The notes below the pieces were generated by a model that saw nothing but the letters and a program-made list of their open reading frames with translations, was not told the DNA's origin and did not search any database. From NCBI RefSeq assembly GCF_001889165.1, contig NZ_CP016020.1, positions 842,501 through 906,500 of the forward strand: a DNA stretch of 64,000 nucleotides, given 5' to 3'. This DNA comes from Bacillus weihaiensis (GTDB lineage: Bacteria > Bacillota > Bacilli > Bacillales > Bacillaceae). Positions within the stretch are counted from its first letter, which is position 1. Every line of letters starts with the position of its first letter. This document shows positions 45,327 through 54,722 of this stretch, piece after piece. The position numbers were made by a program, and so were the translations under genes.

Positions 45327-46916
45327 TTAAGATTGAAGAGGTCCACCTAATTTTGCAATAGTAGGGGAGACGTCGCTGAATTTACTAAAATTATTTTTAA
45401 ATTGGGTAGCTAATTCCTTAGCTTTTCCTAAGTAATCTTCATATGAAGCCCATGTTTGGTTTGGCTGAAGAACATCATCTGGAACTCCAGGGACATGAAT
45501 TGGAATGTTCAACCCAAATACTTCATCTTGAATTGTTTCGATGTTATCAAGATCTCCTTCAACGGCAGCCTGAACCATCGCTCGTGTATATTTCAGTTTC
45601 ATTCGTTTGCCTGTGCCATACTCTCCTCCGGTCCATCCTGTATTCACAAGAAAAACCTGTACCTCATGCTCATCAATTTTTTGCCCTAGCATACTTGCAT
45701 AAATAGTAGCAGGTAATGGAAGGAAGGGTGAACCAAAACAGGTTGAGAACGTTGCCTCAGGAGCTGTCACACCTCTTTCAGTTCCAGCTAGTTTACTTGT
45801 ATAGCCACTTAGAAAGTGATACATGGCTTGCTCTCTTGTTAGTTTACTAATCGGAGGAAGAACTCCAAAAGCGTCTGCAGTTAAAAAGACAATGGTTTGG
45901 GGGTGCCCTGCAATGCTTGGAATAATTACCTTGTCTATTGCTGACAGAGAATAGGCAGCACGAGTATTTTCTGTATAAAAGGAATCATTATAGTCTGCTT
46001 CTCTCGTATCTTGATCTACTACTACGTTCTCTAATACTGATCCATAGCGGATAGCATGATAGATTTGAGGTTCCTTATCTTTTGACAGGTTGATGCATTT
46101 TGCATAGCATCCGCCTTCTATATTGAAAATGCCAGAAGTAGACCACCCATGCTCATCATCTCCAATTAAACGACGATTAGGGTCAGCGGATAATGTTGTT
46201 TTTCCAGTGCCAGATAACCCGAAAAATAAAGCAACATCTCCTTCAAATCCAACATTCGCTGAACAATGCATAGGTAAGATATTATTCTCTGGTAAGAGTA
46301 AGTTCATTACGGAGAATACAGACTTCTTCATCTCACCAGCGTATTCGGTACCACCAATTAAAATTGTTCGTTTTTCGAAGGAGATAATAATAAAGGTTTC
46401 AGAATTGGTTCCATCAACCTTCGGGTCTGCTTTAAAAGTAGGTGCTGAAATAATGGTGAACGGTTTTTCTGAGGAAGCTGTATCATCTTTCGTCCTGTTT
46501 ATAAAAAGCTGCCCTGCAAATAAATTATGCCAAGCAAACTCATTAATGACCTTTAATGGAAGCTGGAATCGTTCATCTGCACCAGCAAATCCATCGAATA
46601 TAAAGAACTCATCTCGTGATTTGAGATAGGAAATAACTTTGTTATATAGTAGATCGAAAGCTTCCTCTGAAATTGGTTGGTTTACAGTTCCCCAATTTAT
46701 CTTTTTCTCCATTGAACGTTCTTTTACAATGAATTTGTCTCGAGGTGATCGACCGGTATAAGCACCTGTAGTAGCCCGAATTGCACCTGTAGAAGTTAAG
46801 ATTCCTTCGTTGCGCTCAAGTACTTTTTCGACTAGCTGAGAAACGGATAAATTATGTTTTGCATTTGCTCCAGTAATTAAAATCTCGAGCTCATTTATTG
46901 TTTCTGCTAAATTCAT
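45327..46916 (-). CDS. pckA: Phosphoenolpyruvate carboxykinase (ATP) PckA
   Basis: About 529 residues. Converts oxaloacetate and ATP to PEP, the first step of gluconeogenesis. RSPRDKF and [14 protein letters not shown] (about 200), P-loop [11 protein letters not shown] (about 235-245), LIGDDEHGW (about 250) with Mn ligands, and [12 protein letters not shown] (about 325) are all intact. ATG 46916 lies 8 bases after AGG in GGCAGG and agrees with homologues; ATG 46922 is also possible, and an in-frame extension further up has no site. It is divergent from metK, with more than 1 kb between. Confidence 0.96.
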   Translation of the reverse strand: MNLAETINELEILITGANAKHNLSVSQLVEKVLERNEGILTSTGAIRATTGAYTGRSPRDKFIVKERSMEKKINWGTVNQPISEEAFDLLYNKVISYLKSRDEFFIFDGFAGADERFQLPLKVINEFAWHNLFAGQLFINRTKDDTASSEKPFTIISAPTFKADPKVDGTNSETFIIISFEKRTILIGGTEYAGEMKKSVFSVMNLLLPENNILPMHCSANVGFEGDVALFFGLSGTGKTTLSADPNRRLIGDDEHGWSTSGIFNIEGGCYAKCINLSKDKEPQIYHAIRYGSVLENVVVDQDTREADYNDSFYTENTRAAYSLSAIDKVIIPSIAGHPQTIVFLTADAFGVLPPISKLTREQAMYHFLSGYTSKLAGTERGVTAPEATFSTCFGSPFLPLPATIYASMLGQKIDEHEVQVFLVNTGWTGGEYGTGKRMKLKYTRAMVQAAVEGDLDNIETIQDEVFGLNIPIHVPGVPDDVLQPNQTWASYEDYLGKAKELATQFKNNFSKFSDVSPTIAKLGGPLQS

Positions 46917-46952
46917 CCCCATTACCTGCCTTTTTAATTTTATGGTACTCAC

Positions 46953-47545
46953 TTCTCTTTTTCTCTGTGATTAACATCTGGAAATCCATCATACCCTACC
47001 CATTCATCCTATAATGGGAAAATGTTCATCTACTCCCAATTAGTATAACACATTAAGTTTAATAAAACATACTCATAATACAGTGTTCAGACAAGTTTTT
47101 CTTTTTGAACAGGGGGAGTAGTGCTTTTAGATCTATAGGATTTAGATACCTTTTAATTTTCGTAAACTTGTTGCTATTATTCAAGAGTCTGGTCTGGTTG
47201 AATCCTGCATAGGGAATTTCCTCCAGTCACATGAGTCTTTGTGGTGCTTACTTATTTCGACATTTTGGAGAGGTACACTCTTTTTGCAATCTGAAAGCCT
47301 TGAAGCGCTAAGTATTTAATTTTAATGCATTCGAACAAGTCACACTATCCATACTCGAACATATACTTTAAAGAAACTATAAAATTAATTTACTAATAAG
47401 GGAATAATAGAGCGCGGTAGTCAATTGCTCGGTGAAAGTCCGGCCTAAAGAAATTTTCATATATTAAGGGTAATCGGTCATACTAGGTAAAGAGGAAATT
47501 ACCATGTTCATACCCATAGAACTTTTTTGAATCTGTCGATTTTTG
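46953..47545 (+). other. Non-coding region upstream of the metK promoter
   Basis: About 590 bases without a credible gene. The stretch 47165-47305 (GTCTGGTTGAATCC ... GGAGAGGTACACTC ... CTGAAAGCCTTGAA) resembles parts of 53055-53356 and is probably a decayed dispersed repeat. GGTGAAAGTCCGG at 47431-47443 looks superficially like a riboswitch box but lacks any surrounding core. Confidence 0.45.
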
Positions 47546-47574
47546 TTGACACAGTAATCTTAGTGCGCTATGAT
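47546..47574 (+). promoter_or_regulatory. Sigma-A promoter of metK
   Basis: TTGACA (47546-47551), 17-base spacer, TATGAT (47569-47574), ending 17 bases before the riboswitch P1 helix. Confidence 0.9.
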
Positions 47575-47591
47575 ATGTCCTTGAACGGATT

Positions 47592-47877
47592 CTCTTATCC
47601 CGAGCTGGTGGAGGGACAGGCCCTATGAAACCCAGCAACCTGCTGTCAAAGGAAAGCGAAGGGATGCGTACTAATGATATAGGAATAATTCTTGGCTTTT
47701 TGCCTTTGGAAGGTGCTTATGCATCATTCTAATTAGCTCCCTATGTTAACTAGCGTATTCCAAGCAACTATTTCCGACGCAAAGGTGCTAACCTGAAGCA
47801 AGGTGAAATTCCTTGATCGATAAGAGCGAAAGGCGATGACGATTATAAACCTTTCCTCTAGTGGGAAAGGTTTTTTT
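47592..47877 (+). promoter_or_regulatory. SAM-I (S-box) riboswitch with terminator, enlarged P3 arm
   Basis: P1 is CTCTTATC (47592-47599) with GATAAGAG (47819-47826). The S-box core follows: GGTGGAGGGACAGGCCCTAT, ACCCAGCAACCTG, then AAAGGTGCTAACC and P4 CAAGG/CCTTG. P3 (TGC-GTC, GGAAA paired to TTTCC, GAC-GCA) encloses about 130 bases, far more than the usual short loop. Terminator 47847-47877 (AAACCTTTCC/GGGAAAGGTTT, T7). P1's 3' strand AGAG-GAAAGG can instead pair with CCTTTC-CTCT, giving the antiterminator. SAM binding should shut off metK. Confidence 0.95.
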
Positions 47878-48082
47878 GATAACAGAAAACAAGTACTTCT
47901 TCGAGTTTTACCAGAACAAGCATGTGGTAAAGTACATAATTACTTCTGTTTTAGAAAGCATGCCAACGTGATTCTTTAAAGATAGTGTTCAGCTTTGTAT
48001 GGCCTATATCATTAGGTAAACATTACTTAGGGAAGAGTTCCGGATCAAAACATGATTATGATTTATGAGGAGGAAGCTTTAA

Positions 48083-49279
48083 ATGACTAAAAAACGTCTT
48101 TTTACTTCAGAGTCTGTAACTGAAGGCCACCCAGATAAAATTTGTGACCAAATTTCAGATTCTATTTTAGATGCAATTATTTCGAAAGACCCTAATGCAC
48201 GTGTAGCTTGCGAGACATCTGTAACAACTGGATTAGTATTGGTTGCAGGAGAAATTACAACGAGTACGTATGTTGATATCCCTAAAATTGTGCGTGAAAC
48301 AATTAAAGATATTGGGTATACTCGTGCTAAATATGGTTTTGATGCAGAAACTTGCGCAGTTCTAACTTCTATTGATGAGCAATCTGCAGATATCGCACTA
48401 GGTGTTGACCAAGCTTTAGAAGCTCGTGAAGGACAAATGTCAGATGAGGAAATTGATGCAATCGGTGCAGGTGACCAAGGTCTAATGTTCGGATTTGCTT
48501 GTAATGAAACAAAAGAGTTAATGCCTCTTCCTATTTCATTAGCTCATAAGCTTTCTCGTCGTTTAACTGAAGTACGTAAAGAGGAAATTCTTCCTTACCT
48601 ACGTCCGGATGGTAAAACTCAAGTAACGGTTGAGTATGATGAAAATAACAAACCAGTTCGTATTGATACGATCGTGATCTCTACACAACACCATCCTGAA
48701 ATTACGTTAGAGCAAATTCAACGTAATTTAAAAGAGCATGTTATTAATCCTGTTGTACCTACAGAATTAATTGATGAAAACACAAAATATTTTATCAATC
48801 CAACTGGTCGTTTTGTAATCGGTGGACCTCAAGGGGATGCTGGTTTAACTGGTCGTAAAATTATCGTTGACACATATGGCGGATATGCTCGTCATGGTGG
48901 TGGAGCATTCTCAGGTAAGGATGCAACGAAAGTTGACCGTTCTGCTGCATATGCTGCGCGATATGTAGCGAAAAACATTGTAGCTGCTGGACTTGCTGAC
49001 AAATGTGAAGTTCAATTAGCATATGCAATTGGTGTAGCACAGCCAGTGTCTATTTCAATTGATACATTTGGAACTGGAAAAGTTTCTGAAGATGTTTTAG
49101 TTGATGTAGTACGTAATAACTTTGATCTTCGCCCAGCAGGAATTATTAAAATGCTTGACCTACGTCGTCCTATTTACAAGCAAACGGCTGCTTATGGACA
49201 CTTTGGACGTAATGATCTAGATCTTCCATGGGAAAGAACAGACAAAGCGGATGCGTTAAGCAAAGAAGCTTTACAATAA
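48083..49279 (+). CDS. metK: S-adenosylmethionine synthetase MetK
   Basis: 398 residues. Makes SAM from methionine and [23 protein letters not shown] (about 6-25), [16 protein letters not shown] (about 118-133), [18 protein letters not shown] (about 272-289, phosphate-binding loop), and the C-terminal [12 protein letters not shown] are intact. ATG lies 8 bases after GAGGAGG. Its expression is controlled by the upstream SAM riboswitch, a feedback loop. Confidence 0.98.
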   Translation: MTKKRLFTSESVTEGHPDKICDQISDSILDAIISKDPNARVACETSVTTGLVLVAGEITTSTYVDIPKIVRETIKDIGYTRAKYGFDAETCAVLTSIDEQSADIALGVDQALEAREGQMSDEEIDAIGAGDQGLMFGFACNETKELMPLPISLAHKLSRRLTEVRKEEILPYLRPDGKTQVTVEYDENNKPVRIDTIVISTQHHPEITLEQIQRNLKEHVINPVVPTELIDENTKYFINPTGRFVIGGPQGDAGLTGRKIIVDTYGGYARHGGGAFSGKDATKVDRSAAYAARYVAKNIVAAGLADKCEVQLAYAIGVAQPVSISIDTFGTGKVSEDVLVDVVRNNFDLRPAGIIKMLDLRRPIYKQTAAYGHFGRNDLDLPWERTDKADALSKEALQ

Positions 49280-49298
49280 GGTGATCTAATAGTGTGTG

Positions 49299-49329
49299 AA
49301 CAAGTAAGAATACGCGTTTCTTACTTGTT
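49299..49329 (+). terminator. Hairpin after metK
   Basis: Perfect stem AACAAGTAAGAA/TTCTTACTTGTT, followed by a weak T/A-rich tail and no true T-run; a weak terminator or 3'-end stabiliser. The hairpin end of the IS remnant follows directly. Confidence 0.6.
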
Positions 49330-49340
49330 AGATATAAAAA

Positions 49341-49917
49341 AGAGGGGGTGACTCAAAAGGTTGTTAAATAACGACCTTTTGAGCACCCTTTCTTTCTGAA
49401 GTAATCGGTATTTCTTTCAGCTTTTCTTCTAGCCCCGCGGAAGGGGCGGACTTTTCCTCTTCTTGAAGGATTTGCTCAATTTGTAAAGCTAGTTGACGAT
49501 ATTGGTCATCTAAACTTTTTTCGTATTTTTCTGTCGCTTTTCTCCAAATAAATATATATTGATTTGCATTTGCTTCTATCTTAGTCCCATCAACAAAATA
49601 GTGCTCCAGCTTTACCAATCCTTTTTCACGTAGTAACTCTACAATTGAAAAGAAGACTTGATAGATAATGTCTTTCATACGGTCAGATCGAAACCGATTG
49701 ATCGTTCGAAAATCAGGAGTTTGACTATCCGATTTTTTTGTTGTTTAATTATTCTTTAAAAAAGACTGTTTTCGTAGGGGTTTTACTTCTATGAATACAA
49801 TTTTAGATCGATAGTGCAATGGAACGTCCCGGTTTTTACGTTAACTCAATTAAAAAGATAAAAGTATGAAAAGAGGCTAACCCAAGGTCTAAAATCTAGA
49901 CTTTTGGGTCAGCCTCC
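49341..49917 (-). mobile_element. Decayed IS1182-like element, copy 2
   Basis: Reverse-orientation relative of 30911-31674 with the same hairpin ends: CTCAAAAGGT/ACCTTTTGAG at 49351-49384 and GAGGCTAACCCAA/TTGGGTCAGCCTC at 49873-49916. Compared with copy 1 it lacks the ~60-base inner part of the repeat-like unit (deletion between two CCATT repeats) and the 3' transposase end. Both ends can terminate neighbouring transcripts (metK and the two-component operon). Confidence 0.85.
49364..49720 (-). pseudogene. Transposase remnant (IS1182-like, N-terminal part)
   Basis: Frame from TPDFRTINRFRSDRMKDII through HYFVDGTKIEANANQYIFIW to EKYEKSLDDQYRQLALQIEQILQEEEKS, then a short out-of-family tail into the element end. 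Only about the first quarter to third of a full IS1182 transposase remains. Its ~104-codon part is still open but cannot be active. Confidence 0.85.
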
Positions 49918-49962
49918 ATTTTTATAAGGCTCTTTCTTAAACGTTGTAGCTAATAAATATCA

Positions 49963-51405
49963 TCATCTTTCTTCTTCATTGTAAAGGGGGAAAAACAAGC
50001 TGAATTTTGTGCCTTCACCTACTTCACTTTCTACCTCAAGTGTGCCACCGTGTAAATGAACAAGTTGTTTGACGATAGCTAAGCCTAGCCCTGTTCCACC
50101 TTCTTTTCGATTTCGGGCTTTGTCGCTTCGGAAAAACCGTTGTCCAATTTGCTCTGTATCAACTTTTGTCATTCCTATACCATTATCGGCTATAGAAAAG
50201 TGAATTTTCTCTTTTTCTTCACGTAAAGTAAGAGTGATTTTTCCTTGAGAATTTGTATAGCGTATAGCATTTTCTATTAAGTTATAGACAATTTGTTGGA
50301 GTCGATCTTCGTTTCCATTAATAATGATCTCGTCATCTAAACTGACTGTAATCTGCAGCTCTTTTTCTTTGATCCGATAATTAAAACGTTCGAGTGTATC
50401 GAGAATTAACTGGGAAAAAACGATTGGCATCTTTACCAACTGATAATGAGTGCTCTCAAGCTGAGCCAAATCTAACAAATCATTTACTAAACGTTTCATT
50501 CGTTCTGATTCTTGTTGAATGAGTACTAAATATTTTTTTGCTTCGTCCTCTGTTTCATAAAGCCCTTCTTGTAATACCTCGCTATAGCCCTTTACATAGC
50601 TTAATGGCGTTCGTAATTCATGGGCAACATTTGCAAGGAATTCTTTCTTTCGTATGTCTGTTTCATGAAGGGCCTTACTCATATAATTAAAGGTTTCGGC
50701 TAGTTTCCCAATTTCATCTTGTGACTGAACAGGAATGACTTTAGAGAATTGACCCTTCGCAAGGTCGTTAGCATATTGTTTCATTTCATGAATGGGCTGT
50801 AAGAATGAATGACTCATTCGATTTACAATGAAAAAAGTGAGAAGGAAAAAAACTACGCCTACTGCGATTAACAATGGAGTTGACTGGTTAAATACTTCTG
50901 TAATGGGAGAAAGAGGTAAATATAAGTATAAAATCCCACTCAAACTTTTGTTATCAAGCAATGGAATGACAACACCCATGATTTTTCTGTCAAATCTTTC
51001 TTCGTACCCCACTTTTATAAGGTGTTCCCCAGTTAAAAGCTGTCTTCTTTCCTGCTCTGTAATTAATGCTTGGTGATTAATTTCAAAGGGTAAACATGCA
51101 CTTAGTTCTCTAGGATTATCAATAAATAATACTTCTGATTCACTTATCGAATTGTACCAGCTAATATAAGAGGGGTAATCTTCTGTTGGAATCTGCTCAA
51201 CCGAATAATAATGCGAGAGCTTTTGTCCCTCAGACACTAAGGATTCTTCAACATCCTTTACATAGAGATCTCGATATAAATAATGAATAAATAAAAAGGA
51301 AAATAAGATCGTGACACAAAGAATACATGCAAATAACAAGCGAACTTTTGATTTTAATGATAAAGAATGAATCGTTTTCTTATATAATCTCAAATTTGTA
51401 GCCAA
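49963..51405 (-). CDS. Sensor histidine kinase
   Basis: 480 residues. Two membrane segments (about 20-42 and 176-196) flank a ~130-residue outer sensor domain; then HAMP (about 197-250), HisKA with phospho-His in FLANVAHELRTPLSYVKG (about 262), and HATPase with NAIRYTN, DNGIGM, GTGLGLAIV. Close in layout to ResE/CssS-type kinases, but the signal is not clear from sequence. TTG 51405 directly abuts GGGGGG, so TTG 51393 may be the true start. It overlaps the response-regulator gene by 26 bases. Confidence 0.92.
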   Translation of the reverse strand: MATNLRLYKKTIHSLSLKSKVRLLFACILCVTILFSFLFIHYLYRDLYVKDVEESLVSEGQKLSHYYSVEQIPTEDYPSYISWYNSISESEVLFIDNPRELSACLPFEINHQALITEQERRQLLTGEHLIKVGYEERFDRKIMGVVIPLLDNKSLSGILYLYLPLSPITEVFNQSTPLLIAVGVVFFLLTFFIVNRMSHSFLQPIHEMKQYANDLAKGQFSKVIPVQSQDEIGKLAETFNYMSKALHETDIRKKEFLANVAHELRTPLSYVKGYSEVLQEGLYETEDEAKKYLVLIQQESERMKRLVNDLLDLAQLESTHYQLVKMPIVFSQLILDTLERFNYRIKEKELQITVSLDDEIIINGNEDRLQQIVYNLIENAIRYTNSQGKITLTLREEKEKIHFSIADNGIGMTKVDTEQIGQRFFRSDKARNRKEGGTGLGLAIVKQLVHLHGGTLEVESEVGEGTKFSLFFPLYNEEER

Positions 51406-52066
51406 CCCCCCAGACAGTTTGAATGAGGCTTGAAGAGTTCATTAATTTAATACGAAGCGTCTTAATATGGGTATCTACTGTCCGTTCACTACCTAAATAA
51501 TCAACGCCCCAAATCTTTTGTAAAAGATGTTCTCTAGAAAAGACTTGATCTCGATGCATGGCTAAAAAGTAGAGAAGCTCATATTCCTTTAAAGTGAGTG
51601 TAAGTGCTTGCCCATCGCAGGATACTTTTCTTGCTTTTAAATTAAAGTGAAGGGGCCCAATTACTTTAGTGTCATCTTCCAGGCTTATTGAAGGTTCTTG
51701 AGATACTCTCCTTAGAACGGCTGCCACTCTTGCTAATAATTCACCTGGACTAAATGGTTTAACAACATAATCATCTGCTCCAAGCTTCAGCCCGTAAATC
51801 CGATCTGTCTCATCACTACGGGCAGTTAAAAAGATAATGGGTATATTCTTTTTGCTGTGAATCTCTTTAGCTACAGTAAAACCATCCTTTATTGGCATCA
51901 TGACGTCTAATAAAATGAGATGTGGTGTTTGATTTTCCAGTAGTGTACGTGCGGTGTCTCCATCAGCTGCTTCCATAACGGAATATCCATCTTTTTGTAA
52001 ATAAAGCCGAATGAGCTGTCTCATATCTTGTTCATCGTCTACGACTAAAATTGTTTTGTTTTCCAT
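51380..52066 (-). CDS. OmpR/PhoB-family response regulator
   Basis: 228 residues. Receiver domain with acidic pair VVDDEQD, phospho-Asp in LILLDVMMPI (about 52), Thr/Ser FLTARSDE, Lys VVKPFSP; C-terminal winged helix with LTLKEYELLYFLA and ERTVDTHIKTLRIKL. Partner of the kinase downstream. Its ATG overlaps the stop of the lipoprotein gene by one base (TAATG), so the three genes form one operon. Confidence 0.95.
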   Translation of the reverse strand: MENKTILVVDDEQDMRQLIRLYLQKDGYSVMEAADGDTARTLLENQTPHLILLDVMMPIKDGFTVAKEIHSKKNIPIIFLTARSDETDRIYGLKLGADDYVVKPFSPGELLARVAAVLRRVSQEPSISLEDDTKVIGPLHFNLKARKVSCDGQALTLTLKEYELLYFLAMHRDQVFSREHLLQKIWGVDYLGSERTVDTHIKTLRIKLMNSSSLIQTVWGVGYKFEII

Positions 52067-53022
52067 TAATTTTCTCCTTCTCGGTTAAGCAAGTGTAAAG
52101 GTCCGTCTCCGACAGGAATGGTCTTCACCTGTTCAAAGGTAAGTAAGTCAATCACGTTTACTTCATTCGCATCATAGCTGCTAATATATAGGAAGTGATC
52201 AGAGAGCACCATTGAAAACGGGTTTGCTCCCACATCTAAGGACCGTATTTCCTTGTATGTACTCAATTCAAATTCTCTAAGAGTGTTTGATCCATGACTT
52301 AATACATAAATTGAATCTTGATAAACCGCAAAATCTACTGGCATAATAGGTGCAGGAATCTTTGCTAGCTGCTGCCTTTGTGATAAGTCATACACATAGA
52401 CTTCTTCTTGAATATGTTCTCCTGTTCCATGTCCACCGAGCCATAGTTCATTATTTTGTACAAGACCACCAGATGCACCTTTAATAGCTTGAAAGGAATC
52501 GATTAGCTCTATATCTTTTTTTGAAAGTACAGTTATGCTAGGGTGATCAAGATAACTGACATATAGGTAATCCTTCTGTTCGAAAAGGAAATAAGGTGTA
52601 TACTCTAAAGAGACTTCCTTTACTAAGTCACCGTGTTTATTAACCATCTGAACTTTTTTCTCATCCTGATTTGCAAAGTAAACCATATTGTTAGAGACTA
52701 GGGCTGTTTCAATGCCTGTCCCAAGATTCCATTTTGTAGATTTTCCAGTAGAAAGTTCATAAAGATAGCTTTCATCCGCCTCTTTATTTAATAAAAGTAA
52801 CTGATCGTCAGAAATGAATAGACCATTTTTAAAAGGGTGTGGAATGTCCCACGTGACTATTTCTTGAGTGTCATTTTCAATAAAGGTAATGGTCTGATCA
52901 TATATGTTTAAGCTTGCGATAAGTGATTGATTCTTAGGTATGGGTGTTAAGTTTGTTTGTGAACAGGCACTTACTACTAGAATCAAAAGGATAAGTTGGA
53001 ATGTTCGTTTTGTTCGTTTCAT
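52066..53022 (-). CDS. YncE-like beta-propeller lipoprotein
   Basis: 318 residues; signal peptide with lipobox VVSACS (about 17-22). The body has repeated propeller blades: SLNIYDQTITFIEND, PHFLYISSYDANEVNVIDLLTFEQVKTIPVGDGP near the end, typical of the YncE/YVTN family. It is first in an operon with a response regulator and kinase, so it may feed an outer-surface signal to the kinase or be its main target; that is inference. ATG start; a divergent repeat fragment lies upstream. Confidence 0.88.
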   Translation of the reverse strand: MKRTKRTFQLILLILVVSACSQTNLTPIPKNQSLIASLNIYDQTITFIENDTQEIVTWDIPHPFKNGLFISDDQLLLLNKEADESYLYELSTGKSTKWNLGTGIETALVSNNMVYFANQDEKKVQMVNKHGDLVKEVSLEYTPYFLFEQKDYLYVSYLDHPSITVLSKKDIELIDSFQAIKGASGGLVQNNELWLGGHGTGEHIQEEVYVYDLSQRQQLAKIPAPIMPVDFAVYQDSIYVLSHGSNTLREFELSTYKEIRSLDVGANPFSMVLSDHFLYISSYDANEVNVIDLLTFEQVKTIPVGDGPLHLLNREGEN

Positions 53023-53054
53023 TGTTACCTCTTTTCACTTTTTTTTGGCTATTT

Positions 53055-53200
53055 TCCAGTCTGGTTGAATTTCGTTCCAGTTGCTCGCTTTTTTGCGGGG
53101 TGGCGTTGATCCTCCCTCAGCGTAAACGGCTGTGGAGTCTCATCTGTCCCACTCCTTCCGCAGGAGTCTCGCACTTTTGCTCCATTCAACCTTAAGCAGT
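53055..53200. repeat. Divergent member of the 345-bp repeat family
   Basis: About 145 bases flanked by GGTTGAAT (53063-53070) and ATTCAACC (53184-53191). The interior has the same landmark order as copies A and B in altered form (GTTCCAGTTGCTCGC, GCGGGG, GGAGTCTCATC, GCAGGAGTCTCGC, GCTCCATT). The segment to 53356 also resembles 47165-47305. Confidence 0.55.
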
Positions 53201-53690
53201 TTTCGTTCAAAGAACCTACTTAACGGCAACTATCTCTTAGAAAAGATATGGAATAGACTTTCTTGTCGTATAGTAAACTTTGTTTTTAGAGTGGTAACTA
53301 AAACATTCGAGATTTTGGGAAGGTACACCTTTTTTTATAACGTGAAAGCCTTGTGACCATTGGACTGAGATTTATGAAATTGACTCAACTAGCAACAAAG
53401 TGTAAGAAGAGCTTTTCTTAAAGAGTTCTTTCCTATTGTAACAAAGTTTATTATAATCATGACTTGTGAATAATGAATGAAGTATCTAAAAATAAGGAGA
53501 TTTCTTCACAAAAAACACACAATTTTACGTTACGATTTTAGTCAAAAGGAATGTAATATGTCTTTATTATAGAAAGTTGTAAATTGTTTTTAACAAGTAG
53601 CTAATGAATGAAAATGACAGGTGATGACCATGTTCGATAGCTCCTTTTTAAAACATTCGGCTCACAAAAAAGATTGGAGGACAAAGGGGA
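53201..53690. other. Intergenic region before the YtkA-like gene
   Basis: About 490 bases, AT-rich, with no gene or clear promoter that I can support. Its first part (53270-53356, including GGGAAGGTACACC and GTGAAAGCCTTGTG) matches the decayed repeat before metK. Confidence 0.4.
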
Positions 53691-54452
53691 ATGAAGATGA
53701 AAGTATTATTGACCATAGCAATAACCGGAATGCTGCTCCTTACTGGTTGTCAAAATAAGGATGAAGAAACGAATTCACATAGTGTGCATGAAGATTCCTC
53801 AGATGTTGTGAAAACCCCTAAGGTAGAAATTATTGGTAGTGAACATGTGGATCCAAATAAAGAGGCTACTATTGGAGCAAATGTATATTATGGTGAAGAT
53901 TTAGTCGATGATGCTGAAGTTACCTTTGAGATAACTGATCCTGCTGGTGCATCTGAGAAGATAGAAGCAGCTCTCATAGAAAATGGGTATTATGAAGTAA
54001 CCTATACGTTTATTGAGAATGGTATATATGAAGTTATTGCCCATACAAACGTCAAAAGTTATCATACTATGCCTAAAATGACTGTTCAAGTTGGGGAAGG
54101 TCATAGTGAAAAAGGTGAAGTAGAAAGAGAAAGCGGTCATGAACACCATCATCGTTCAATTGAAGTGATAACAGATGACCTCACAGGCTTCATTTTTAAT
54201 AAAGAGCAGCAATTAACCACTACCATACTTGAGAATGATCAGCCATTTCCTCATGCAAAGGTTAGATTTGAGATATGGGCTAATGGAGAAGAAAAACACG
54301 AATTCATTGATGCAAATGAAGGAGAAGAAGAAGGAACATACCAATCACTATACACATTTAGAAAAACAGGAGAATATAACATAACGGTACATGTGGAGAA
54401 AGAAGAAATTCATGAGCATGTTGAACTTCATGTAGATGTAAAAGAGGAATAG
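53691..54452 (+). CDS. Lipoprotein with two YtkA-like domains
   Basis: 253 residues; signal peptide with lipobox LLTGCQ (about 15-20). Two similar beta-sandwich domains: EIIGSEHVDPNKEATIGANVYYGEDL (about 46-71) and EVITDDLTGFIFNKEQQLTTTI (about 155-175), each continuing through a v-F-I/E-E...G-Y...Y-F...G-Y pattern as in YtkA/FixH-like proteins. The linker is His-rich (ESGHEHHHRS). It may bind copper or another metal at the membrane; that is inference. ATG lies 10 bases after GGAGG. Confidence 0.85.
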   Translation: MKMKVLLTIAITGMLLLTGCQNKDEETNSHSVHEDSSDVVKTPKVEIIGSEHVDPNKEATIGANVYYGEDLVDDAEVTFEITDPAGASEKIEAALIENGYYEVTYTFIENGIYEVIAHTNVKSYHTMPKMTVQVGEGHSEKGEVERESGHEHHHRSIEVITDDLTGFIFNKEQQLTTTILENDQPFPHAKVRFEIWANGEEKHEFIDANEGEEEGTYQSLYTFRKTGEYNITVHVEKEEIHEHVELHVDVKEE

Positions 54453-54482
54453 CATGAAGAGTTTATACATAATTATAGTTTT

Positions 54483-54520
54483 AGAAGAAGGAGTTTATGA
54501 GCTTCTTCTTCTTTTTTTTG
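54483..54520 (+). terminator. Terminator of the YtkA-like gene
   Basis: AGAAGAAG/CTTCTTCT stem, 11-base loop, long T-run. Confidence 0.85.
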
Positions 54521-54722
54521 TTTAGTAGTCTATCGTTTTATTGTTTGTTGAATTGAGATACCCTTGATAGATACCCTTGATTTACCTATAGGCTAGAAAA
54601 CATGCTGTTGTAGAGATAATGATTCAATTCTACTTACTTTTACAAAAAATTTACTCAAAATCTACCAATAAATGATAAAATAATCATTATTGACAAAATT
54701 ACACATTAATGGAGGTTTTCTT

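Noticed and set aside
47411-47450. Cobalamin-riboswitch-like GGTGAAAGTCCGG before metK
   Set aside because: Only this short word matches; no B12-box or surrounding helices.
49364-49678. 104-codon frame as a functional gene
   Set aside because: It is the open part of a truncated transposase within a decayed element.
54556-54581. Tandem 13-base duplication AGATACCCTTGAT
   Set aside because: A simple two-copy duplication in an intergenic stretch, without hairpin or other context.
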